NCBI RefSeq assembly: GCF_013141695.1
Contig: NZ_WHNY01000005.1
Coordinates: 1 to 64,000 of the forward strand
Length of the DNA: 64,000 nucleotides
From: Paenibacillus plantarum
GTDB lineage: Bacteria > Bacillota > Bacilli > Paenibacillales > NBRC-103111
Reading direction: 5' to 3'
Both the position numbers and the translations under genes were made by a program. How positions within the stretch are numbered: the first letter of the stretch is position 1; each line of letters begins with the position of its first letter. Below the pieces are notes generated by a model. It searched no databases, was not told where the DNA came from, and worked only from the letters and a program-made list of their open reading frames with translations. Below are positions 57,126 through 64,000 of the stretch, piece after piece.

Positions 57126-58652
57126 ATGAGCACGTTGGATTATGTGTTGAATGGTTTGGGCACGGCGATGCAGTGGCATAATGTTATTTTTGTATTTTTG
57201 GGCGTATTGATTGGTACGGTAGTTGGCGTACTTCCTGGGATTGGTCCGATGAGTGGTGTTGCTCTCTTGATTCCGATCACGGCAACAATGACAGCTGGTT
57301 TAGGCCCAGAAGAGGCCGCTACGAGTTCCATTATTTTGCTGGCAGGCGTGTATTATGGGGCGATGTACGGAGGTTCGACGACGTCGATTCTATTAAACAC
57401 ACCAGGAGAATCGTCTTCAGTCGTCACAACACTCGATGGCTATCAAATGGCCAAACAGGGAAGAGCCGGAGCAGCGCTCGCGATTTCAGCAATCGGTTCC
57501 TTCGCTGCGGGCATTATTTCACTGATCGGTCTCATTTTCTTGGCTCGTCCTTTGTCGGCAGTCGCGATCAAGTTCGGACCTGCGGAATATTTCTCCTTGA
57601 TGGTGCTCGGTTTGCTCGCAATCAGCGGACTGGCTGGGAAATCGATGGTGAAGGCGCTCATGATGACGGCATTTGGTCTGTTGTTAGCGACGATCGGTAT
57701 CGATAACGTGTCAGGAGTGGAACGATTCACATTCGGCATTCCCGAGCTATATCAAGGCTTGGAATTCCTGACTGTGGCCGTGGGTACATTTGCTGTCGGC
57801 GAAGTATTCAAAACCATCCTTCAGCGCGAAGGAAACGATGGTGAGATTGCCAAGATCAGTCGCATTCTGCCGACAAAACAAGATATGAAAGACAGCGCGG
57901 CACCGATTGCTCGTGGTTCTGTGCTTGGCTTTTTCATCGGCTTACTTCCTGGCGCAGGCGCTATTCTTGCTTCTTTCTTCGCTTATATCGTGGAGAAGAA
58001 GATTAGTAAAAACCCAGAGAAATTCGGCAAGGGAGCCATTGAAGGGGTAGCTTCACCGGAGGCTGCGAATAACGCGGCATCGGGTGGCGCGATGATTCCG
58101 CTGTTGACATTGGGGATCCCATCCTCAGGAACGACGGCTATTCTGATGGGTGCTTTCATTATGTACAACGTCCAGCCAGGTCCATTGCTATTCCAAGATC
58201 ACCCACAGCTGGCATGGGGCGTTATTGCAAGTATGTTCGTCGGCAATCTCATGCTGCTGATTCTTAATATGCCGCTGGTCAAAGTGTTTGCCAAAGTCAT
58301 TGAAACACCTGCTAAATATTTAATTCCATTAATTATCGTCTTTTCCGTATTCGGCGTGTATGCCGTACAGTATTCGACCTTTGATTTAATGCTCATTATG
58401 GGCTGTGGTCTTGTGGGATACTTCTTGTCTAAGAACGATTATCCGCTAGCACCACTCGTACTTGGTCTTATTCTGGGGCCAATGATGGAAAACAACATGC
58501 GCAGAGCACTTACCATTTCAAATGGTGATTTCATGATCTTCCTGCAAAAACCGGTTTCGCTTGTATTTCTCATCATCGGTCTGATCTGGATTACCATTCC
58601 ACTAATAATGAAGCTTAGAGGTAAAAATGTACTTGTGAATGAGGAAGGGTAA
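57126..58652 (+). CDS. tctA: Tripartite tricarboxylate transporter large membrane subunit, TctA family
   Basis: The 508-residue permease has about twelve TM segments and the family motifs [54 protein letters not shown] and [20 protein letters not shown]. It moves the acid across the membrane with a cation gradient. The downstream malic enzyme gene begins 5 bp after it. Confidence 0.94.
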   Translation: MSTLDYVLNGLGTAMQWHNVIFVFLGVLIGTVVGVLPGIGPMSGVALLIPITATMTAGLGPEEAATSSIILLAGVYYGAMYGGSTTSILLNTPGESSSVVTTLDGYQMAKQGRAGAALAISAIGSFAAGIISLIGLIFLARPLSAVAIKFGPAEYFSLMVLGLLAISGLAGKSMVKALMMTAFGLLLATIGIDNVSGVERFTFGIPELYQGLEFLTVAVGTFAVGEVFKTILQREGNDGEIAKISRILPTKQDMKDSAAPIARGSVLGFFIGLLPGAGAILASFFAYIVEKKISKNPEKFGKGAIEGVASPEAANNAASGGAMIPLLTLGIPSSGTTAILMGAFIMYNVQPGPLLFQDHPQLAWGVIASMFVGNLMLLILNMPLVKVFAKVIETPAKYLIPLIIVFSVFGVYAVQYSTFDLMLIMGCGLVGYFLSKNDYPLAPLVLGLILGPMMENNMRRALTISNGDFMIFLQKPVSLVFLIIGLIWITIPLIMKLRGKNVLVNEEG

Positions 58653-58657
58653 CCAAT

Positions 58658-60085
58658 ATGAAAAATACGATGGCTGGCAAAAGTATTATTTTACGTCTGG
58701 AATTGTTAACTGAGCAAATCCATTTCGGTCAATTAATTACGTTAATTACCGAAAACGGCGGGGATGTAATCGCGATTGACGTTATTCAAACCGGTGCGAA
58801 TTGGACGGTTCGAGACATTACCGTATCCGCTTCCGAACAGTCCCAGCTGGACAGTATTGTCGCTAGGATGAAGGATCTCGCTGGCGTTCGACTCGTTCAC
58901 GTATCGGATCGCACATTCCTGCTTCATCTTGGCGGCAAAATTGAGATGAAGCCCAAATCACCGATCCAAAACAGGGATGATCTGTCCCGCGTGTACACGC
59001 CGGATGTCGCCAGGGTCTGTATGGCTATCCATGAAGATGAGACTAACGCCTATAAGCTGACGATCAAGCGAAATACGGTCGCCGTTGTGTCCGACGGCAG
59101 CGCCGTGCTCGGACTTGGAAACATCGGACCCTATGCGGCGATGCCTGTCATGGAAGGCAAGGCGATGTTGTTCAAGCAGTTTGCTGATGTGGATGCCTTT
59201 CCAATTTGTTTAAGCACGCAAAGTACCGAAGAAATTATCGCGACCATCAAGCATTTGGCACCAGGCTTCGGTGGAATTAATCTGGAGGATATCTCCTCCC
59301 CGCGATGCTTTGAGATTGAAGCGAGGCTGCGTGAGGAACTGGACATCCCTGTGTTTCACGATGATCAGCACGGTACGGCTGTTGTGTTGTATGCAGGACT
59401 CATCAATGCGTTGAAAGTAGTCGGCAAGCAGATTAGTGAAGCTAAAGTTGTCGTCTGCGGTATTGGCGCAGCGGGAATGGCTTGCTCCAACATTTTACTG
59501 GCTGCAGGCGTGAAAGAACTGATCGGGGTTGACCGAGAAGGTGCGTTGGTACGTACGAAAGAGTACGCCAACCCACATTGGACGGAATACGCGGAGCGGA
59601 CGAACCCTAACCTGCGGACGGGCTCCCTGCATGACGTCATCGAAGGAGCAGACGTGTTCATCGGCCTCTCCGCAGGAGGCTTGCTGAAGCGGGGGGATGT
59701 TGAGCGGATGGCGGCTAAGCCTGTGGTGTTCGTGATGGCGAATCCAACGCCTGAAATTCATCCCGATGAAATCGAAGATATCGTAGGTGTCGTTGCAACG
59801 GGGCGTTCGGATTTCCCGAATCAGATTAACAATGTGCTGTGCTTCCCAGGTATATTCCGTGCAGCCTTGGACTGCCAAGCCTCTACAATCAATGAAGAAA
59901 TGAAGCTGGCCGCTTCCGCTGCGATTGCGTCGGTTGTCACACAGCAGGAATTGAACAAGTTATATATCATTCCAAGTGTGTTTAATCAAGAAGTGGTTAG
60001 ACGGATTCGTGAAGCCGTCATCCGTGCGGCTATTCAAACAGGGACAGCACGGCGGATACCGCGTGAGTTTCGACAGACTGAATGA
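58658..60085 (+). CDS. NAD-dependent malic enzyme with N-terminal ACT-like domain
   Basis: This 475-residue enzyme has an N-terminal ACT-like region (about 10-85) that probably senses a metabolite. The malic domain follows, with YTPDVARVC (catalytic Tyr), the catalytic Lys in KLTIKRNTVAV, and metal ligands in INLEDISSPRCFEIEARL and VFHDDQHGTA. The NAD domain has VVCGIGAAGMAC. It converts malate to pyruvate and CO2. Its place behind TctCBA suggests use of imported malate or citrate-derived acids. Confidence 0.9.
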   Translation: MKNTMAGKSIILRLELLTEQIHFGQLITLITENGGDVIAIDVIQTGANWTVRDITVSASEQSQLDSIVARMKDLAGVRLVHVSDRTFLLHLGGKIEMKPKSPIQNRDDLSRVYTPDVARVCMAIHEDETNAYKLTIKRNTVAVVSDGSAVLGLGNIGPYAAMPVMEGKAMLFKQFADVDAFPICLSTQSTEEIIATIKHLAPGFGGINLEDISSPRCFEIEARLREELDIPVFHDDQHGTAVVLYAGLINALKVVGKQISEAKVVVCGIGAAGMACSNILLAAGVKELIGVDREGALVRTKEYANPHWTEYAERTNPNLRTGSLHDVIEGADVFIGLSAGGLLKRGDVERMAAKPVVFVMANPTPEIHPDEIEDIVGVVATGRSDFPNQINNVLCFPGIFRAALDCQASTINEEMKLAASAAIASVVTQQELNKLYIIPSVFNQEVVRRIREAVIRAAIQTGTARRIPREFRQTE

Positions 60086-60094
60086 GTTTTAGTT

Positions 60095-60130
60095 AAGACA
60101 GCCCAGATTTCGGGGCTGTCTTTATCTATT
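60095..60130 (+). terminator. Terminator after malic enzyme
   Basis: AAGACAGCCC pairs with GGGCTGTCTT, followed by TATC. Confidence 0.82.
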
Positions 60131-60186
60131 TGTGAACATTTGTTGACAATACCTACAGATTATCTAGGATAAGCTTCGGTTTTGGG

Positions 60187-60995
60187 TTGCAATGTGGATT
60201 TACTGTCGGAGAATATGAGAGGACAAGGGCTATCTTTGCTTTCGCTCTCTTCGATGATTCCGTATACGTTCGTGCCACCGTTTGTTTTGTATATGAAGGA
60301 TCAGATTCCATGACAACGTTGTTACTGATATTTGCAGGTTTGGGCGTGATAAATATCGGTTTAGGCATTCGCTTATTCATGTCGATGGGCCAATATACAC
60401 CAATACAGGAAATGAAGGAACCAGATTTACAACCCCTCCAGGGTAAAAAGGTGTTTCTCACGTGTTGTTTCCATCCGTCATTATGTTACTTGCTTCTGTT
60501 GTATTCAGCGTTGCTCCTACGTTTTTGCCCTTATATTTGGAGAGTCAGGGCATGCACTCGGCTCCGTTATATTTTTTGACGGAAACAGCAGTGCTGATTC
60601 TGATTAGGTTCTTTGGGCGAAAACATATTCCATCGTCTGACACGTATCCCAAATGGCTTGTTGTACCGCTCATTGTCTGTTTTACGCTGTCTCCTGCATT
60701 ACTTGCGATATCGATATCTACGCCTGTGTTTGTTTGCAGTGGTCTTGCGCTTTCATTGCTGTATCCAACTTAAATGACCTATATCTCGTTCATTGTTCCT
60801 GCACAAGTTCGAGGATATTCGATCGGCTGGTTTATTGCTGCAGCGGATTTCGGAACTTCATCGGGCGCTTTTCTTATGGGCTGGTTAGCGGAATCATTTA
60901 GCTTTGAGATGATGTTAAGCATAGCAGCCGGATTGGGAGGCGTTACCATCATCCTTGCTTTGTCGCATCAGGGTAGGAAGAAGGTGGCGCATTGA
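60187..60995 (+). pseudogene. Decayed MFS transporter (frameshifts and internal stop)
   Basis: Readable MFS pieces appear in successive frames. MRGQGLSLLSLSSMIPYTFV (frame 2, from about 60215) stops at 60311. MTTLLLIFAGLGVINIGLGI continues in frame 1. LFPSVIMLLASVVFSVAPTF continues in frame 3 from about 60462. A TAA at 60771 interrupts frame 3, and FIVPAQVRGYSIGWFIAAAD resumes in the same frame. The first roughly 120 residues (TM1-4) of a typical transporter are missing. At least two frameshifts plus one stop show loss of function. The last piece overlaps the ABC ATPase start by TTGA, suggesting the two were once coupled. Confidence 0.75.
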
Positions 60996-61762
60996 GTCTA
61001 CTCGTGGTTGATCGCATATCCAAAACCTATAGATCATCCGGCTTTTTCCGAACAAGCATGAAAGAGGGAGCAGGCATTCGCGATGTGTCGTTTACGATTG
61101 AACCAGCCATGTGTATGGGGATATTGGGTGAGAGTGGAACGGGTAAGAGTACGCTGGGCAAGATCATTCTAGGTATTCTACGGCCGGATAGCGGCAACGT
61201 GAAGATGTTAGGTACCGATCTGTATGGTGCTGATGTGAAAGCACGGAAGGGCTTACGCCGCGATATACAAGTTGTTTTTCAAGACTGTTACTCTGCGGTA
61301 AACCCTCGATTTTCAATTCAACAAATTATTGCTGAGCCATTACGAAACTATGAACGGTTATCGCCACAAGAAGAGATTCGAAAGGTATCCGAGCTGTTGG
61401 AGATTGTCGGTCTTCATGCGAACGATAGGCATAAGCAGCCGAAGCAAATGAGTGGAGGTCAACTTCAACGGGTGAATATTGCAAGAGCCATTGCGCTGGA
61501 GCCCAAGCTAATCGTACTGGACGAGCCTGTAAGTAGTTTGGATATGGTGGTTCAGAAGCAAATCCTGCTTCATCTTAAAGATTTAAAGGAGAAGAAGGGA
61601 CTATCCTATTTGTTTATTTCGCATGACGTCTTGGCAGTAAGTTTATTAGCTGATCAAGTAGCTGTTCTTGACGGAGGCCAGCTTGTAGAGCAAGTGGCAA
61701 CAGCCAACTTACTTTCATGTGCACATCCTGCTTCAAGAAGGCTAATAGATGCTTCATTTTGA
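60992..61762 (+). CDS. ABC transporter ATP-binding protein, OppF/NikE family (orphan)
   Basis: This 256-residue ATPase of the dipeptide/nickel class has Walker A GESGTGKST, VFQDCYSAVNPRFSI, signature MSGGQLQR, Walker B LIVLDEPVSSLD and an H-loop (FISHD). The TTG start overlaps the stop of the decayed MFS gene. No binding protein, permease or second ATPase lies in the window, so it cannot work alone. It may be the last survivor of a nickel/peptide or opine-metallophore importer operon, where an OppF-type ATPase often neighbours an MFS exporter (inference). Confidence 0.8.
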   Translation: MSLLVVDRISKTYRSSGFFRTSMKEGAGIRDVSFTIEPAMCMGILGESGTGKSTLGKIILGILRPDSGNVKMLGTDLYGADVKARKGLRRDIQVVFQDCYSAVNPRFSIQQIIAEPLRNYERLSPQEEIRKVSELLEIVGLHANDRHKQPKQMSGGQLQRVNIARAIALEPKLIVLDEPVSSLDMVVQKQILLHLKDLKEKKGLSYLFISHDVLAVSLLADQVAVLDGGQLVEQVATANLLSCAHPASRRLIDASF

Positions 61763-61797
61763 AATGTTCGCTAACGTTAAATGATCGAATGTAAGAA

Positions 61798-61846
61798 GAG
61801 GCTGTCTCCAAGGTCAAGTTGGACCTTGGGGACAGCCTCGTTTTTC
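61798..61846 (+). terminator. Terminator after the orphan ATPase
   Basis: AGGCTGTCTCCAAGGTC pairs with GACCTTGGGGACAGCCT around a short loop, followed by CGTTTTT. Confidence 0.92.
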
Positions 61847-61924
61847 GTTAATGATCGATGAGTAAACCTGATTCAAACCCATTGTGGCTTCCGAAATCTG
61901 AATACATGGTGCATGACATTGTTC

Positions 61925-62108
61925 AAAAGGGAACGTAGATGCGCTATTTCCCCGATATCCGGTGCAATTGACTCCAAGCGGAACGTAGATACGCTATTCG
62001 CCTTATTTCATCTGATTTTGGCGTATTTGAGCTAAATAAGGTACTGTCGTTCCCCTTTGATGCCCATTTTGTACATTTATCCGTAAATAGCGTATCCTCG
62101 TTCCCTTT
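61925..62108. repeat. Four-unit cluster of a short degenerate repeat in head-to-tail and inverted pairs
   Basis: A unit like AAAGGGAACGTAGATGCGCTATTT occurs at 61925-61949 and 61976-61998 in direct orientation. Its inverse occurs at 62034-62058 and 62085-62108. The two units of each pair are spaced by about 50 bp, and the whole forms a loose inverted arrangement centred near 62018. It fills the 348-bp gap after the ATPase terminator and ends 3 bp short of the next gene's stop codon. Confidence 0.75.
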
Positions 62109-62110
62109 CA

Positions 62111-63325
62111 CTAATTAAGTTCGGAAATCAAAGCTTCCAGCGATGCTTTAGAGGCAGTAACATCTGGATGTACAGCACGGACTTGTCGCAATACTTTATC
62201 GATGGCATTGTCAATCGTATTCCACTTCGTTTTATTTATTGGCTTCAGCCGGGCCGCAGCTTTATCCCAAGCGGTCTCCAAATCAGTCACGCGTGTCTTT
62301 GCGGCTGAAGGATTTCCTGCTTGAACAAGACTTAATGTATCTTCCGTAATTTTACGGAAATTCGAAATGTCATCTTGTGGGAATGCTTGCGTGACGGAGC
62401 TAGAGGAAGACCCCTGCGGTAAGGCATCTTGGAGACTATTATGCCGTAAATAATAGCCCGTACCTGCCGCGATCACTAGCATAGCTACTACCACGACAAC
62501 TTGCCACAAAGCGTTGGATCGTTTGGGTTCCGTTGCTGTCTTGGCTGATATTGATATTGTTGGTATCAAATCTCGCTTCGTGACAGAAAGGTAAATGACC
62601 AATAGCAGAATCGCTGCAATGAATATTGCGCTTGTTACCGTTGCACCTAAGCCTAACCCGCCATTATCTTGTGTTTGGGAAAGGAAATCCCCGATTGAAG
62701 CACCCAATGGACGCGTCATGATATAAGCAATCCAGAAGGCTAGCACAGCGTCAAGCCCCATTCGCCACGCGACAGTCATGATGGCAATAACCGCACAAAC
62801 GATGGCGCCTGTTACGACATAACCAAGTCCCAAACTTTCTGCCATGAGGTCTCCAGCTGCCGTCCCCAGTGCAAATGTGAACAAGATGGTTAACCAATAA
62901 AAGGCTTCCCTTCGCTTCGTAAATATGGAGTGGATCGAGAGTGTTTTCTCGTTGGCATACCATAAGACAAAGGTCAATACCAAGGCTACACTGAAAACGA
63001 TCGTGCTTACCTCAAGAGGGATTCCCAAGTTGTCTGTCAAATTATCGGTAACAAGCGTACCAAAGATGCTGATCAAGAATACCGTCAACCAATAGATACT
63101 AGGTATATATTTCTTGGACTTAAACTGAACATACATGGCTGCAAGCAACAAGACGCCAGTTACAATGGAGGTACCCGTTAATCCGAAATTGAGATTTACG
63201 TTGAGGAAATCAGCAGCAGTTTCTCCGACTGTGGTACATAAAATTTTTATGATCCAAAAATAAATGGTGACCTCTGGGACTTTACTTAACATCCGCTTTA
63301 TTTCATTCGATTGAATTGTTTTCAT
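62111..63325 (-). CDS. COG4705 family membrane protein with fourfold internal repeat
   Basis: The protein of about 404 residues has some nine or ten TM segments made of repeated units. Each has an acidic motif of the form GETAADFL, FGTLVTDNLTDNLG, GTAAGDLMAESLGLG or RPLGASIGDFL, followed by a helix pair. This is the DUF347-repeat architecture of COG4705. After the last TM comes an extracytoplasmic helical tail. ATG 63325 follows AAAAGGGG by 7 nt; ATG 63331 is too close to it. The repeated Asp residues in membrane helices suggest ion transport, but no function is established. Confidence 0.75.
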   Translation of the reverse strand: MKTIQSNEIKRMLSKVPEVTIYFWIIKILCTTVGETAADFLNVNLNFGLTGTSIVTGVLLLAAMYVQFKSKKYIPSIYWLTVFLISIFGTLVTDNLTDNLGIPLEVSTIVFSVALVLTFVLWYANEKTLSIHSIFTKRREAFYWLTILFTFALGTAAGDLMAESLGLGYVVTGAIVCAVIAIMTVAWRMGLDAVLAFWIAYIMTRPLGASIGDFLSQTQDNGGLGLGATVTSAIFIAAILLLVIYLSVTKRDLIPTISISAKTATEPKRSNALWQVVVVVAMLVIAAGTGYYLRHNSLQDALPQGSSSSSVTQAFPQDDISNFRKITEDTLSLVQAGNPSAAKTRVTDLETAWDKAAARLKPINKTKWNTIDNAIDKVLRQVRAVHPDVTASKASLEALISELN

Positions 63326-63534
63326 CTTCAATCCCCTTTTTCAAGATTTTTTAAACCCCTAGACTTGCTTAGTCTACTAGCTTCAGATGAGAAGAAAATG
63401 AGAAATCGTTTTATGGACGAGTAGTTATCCGATCTGATGTTCATAGCAAAATGAAAGCACCTCAAGTCATACACAATTTCTTCAGTTTTTAATCTTGCTT
63501 TAGTAAGCTTGCAACCAGGTGAAAATAACGATTG

Positions 63535-63594
63535 AAGGAGTTACTTATGAATTTAGCTCAATTAGACTACCAATGGTTTCAAACGTCTCTATGA
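63535..63594 (+). pseudogene. Ribosome site plus 15-codon remnant of a gene
   Basis: AAGGAG at 63535 and ATG at 63547 have ideal spacing, but the frame (MNLAQLDYQWFQTSL) stops after 15 codons. The start resembles that of PAP2-type undecaprenyl-diphosphatases (BcrC), so it may be what remains after a deletion. A small real peptide is the alternative. The flanking 63335-63530 shows nothing else recognisable. Confidence 0.4.
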
Positions 63595-63630
63595 ATCCAT
63601 TGAACTAAGGTATGGAAGCCTTAGTAACAT

Positions 63631-63675
63631 AGACAAGCCAGGACAGAGAATGCTCAGTCCTGGCTTGTCTTATAT
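63631..63675 (+). terminator. Strong terminator after the remnant
   Basis: AGACAAGCCAGGAC pairs perfectly with GTCCTGGCTTGTCT over a 12-nt loop. It implies that a longer gene once ended here. The T-tract is weak (TATATG). Confidence 0.75.
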
Positions 63676-63767
63676 GCCATATCTCTTACTAAATTCGAAA
63701 ACTTAATAATTAGTCCGTAATAGTAAATTGAAATTTGTAGCCTCTTGTAAAAATCAGCTAGATCTTT

Positions 63768-64000
63768 CTACCAGTTTATAGTAAAACGAGTGGTATCTTC
63801 TTGTACAAGTTCATCACCTAACAGGACTTCCATCAACTCAAGATTGGTAACTGCCTTGATTCCATGTTTGATGCCTGCTGGAATCTGTAAAGCTTCGCCA
63901 GCCACGAGCCTATACAGTTTGTCCTCCATAAGGATTTCCGCGCTACCTGACAAAACCGTCACGATTTCTTGGCGTTTGAGATGCAGGTGATAGCTCGTAG
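63768..64000 (-). CDS. Cupin domain protein, partial (N-terminus outside the window)
   Basis: The last 77 residues or so of a small cupin are present, reading SYHLHLKRQEIVTVLSGSAE, then AGEALQIPAGIKHGIKAVT. These are the two cupin motifs of mannose-6-phosphate isomerase type II-like proteins. In-frame coding runs through the window end, so the internal Met/Val at 63962 is not the start. It may be a sugar isomerase or a metal-binding cupin. Confidence 0.75.
   Translation of the reverse strand, partial: TSYHLHLKRQEIVTVLSGSAEILMEDKLYRLVAGEALQIPAGIKHGIKAVTNLELMEVLLGDELVQEDTTRFTINW

Noticed and set aside
60187-60579. 130-codon frame as a separate intact gene
   Set aside because: Its first third is out of frame relative to the recognisable MFS sequence; the region is better explained as a decayed transporter.
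61925-62108. CRISPR array
   Set aside because: The units are degenerate, occur in both orientations and number only four; spacers are not uniform and no cas gene is near.

Overview
The window reads as a chromosomal segment of a low-to-mid GC Gram-positive soil saccharolytic bacterium, most likely Paenibacillus or a close relative. The clues are LplABC-type sugar transporters without their own ATPase, YesMN-type AraC two-component systems, golvesin-like and copper-amine-oxidase-like accessory domains on secreted proteins, an SwrC-type RND pump in a Gram-positive setting, and strong AAGGAGG ribosome sites with frequent TTG and GTG starts. No rRNA, tRNA, CRISPR array, phage or intact insertion sequence was seen.

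Layout. (1) 66-16917 is a polysaccharide utilisation locus: a divergent CE4-type deacetylase, a GH9-like enzyme and a GH95 alpha-fucosidase-type enzyme (none with a signal peptide), an LplB/LplC/LplA transporter, a YesM/YesN pair, a secreted beta-helix protein and a membrane-anchored parvulin-like foldase. Three of its promoters (875-956, 6210-6292, 13223-13287) carry the same tandem 22-bp-spaced operator, probably the target of the AraC-type regulator at 11660. (2) 17006-28101 is an iron-themed stretch: a FetAB-like iron exporter, a four-gene membrane glycan cluster behind a promoter with a Fur-like box, and a three-gene FTR1 iron-uptake operon behind a near-perfect Fur box. A short UDP-sugar-dehydrogenase-like gene and an FAH-family gene follow. 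(3) 29551-35979 is a PucR regulator divergent from an amino-acid-type ABC transporter operon that also holds a nitrilase-superfamily amidase, a TSUP permease and a YhcH-family protein.

(4) 36256-47751 is a second sugar/uronate locus: LplBCA transporter, an aldehyde dehydrogenase, a DHDPS-family dehydratase, an enolase-superfamily enzyme with an atypical catalytic motif, a membrane-bound AraC sensor-regulator, a GH105 unsaturated-uronyl hydrolase and a bile-acid-symporter-family carrier. Together they suggest uptake of a pectin-like oligosaccharide and oxidation of its acid sugar to 2-oxoglutarate. (5) 47968-52953 is an RND pump followed by an ECF sigma factor, a zinc anti-sigma factor and a bactofilin-like membrane protein. 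(6) 52994-60085 is a CitA/DcuS-type two-component system divergent from a TctCBA tricarboxylate transporter and an NAD malic enzyme, with three CcpA-like sites between them. (7) 60187-64000 holds decayed material (a frameshifted MFS transporter beside an orphan ABC ATPase), a four-unit repeat cluster, a COG4705 membrane protein, a 15-codon gene remnant and a partial cupin gene.
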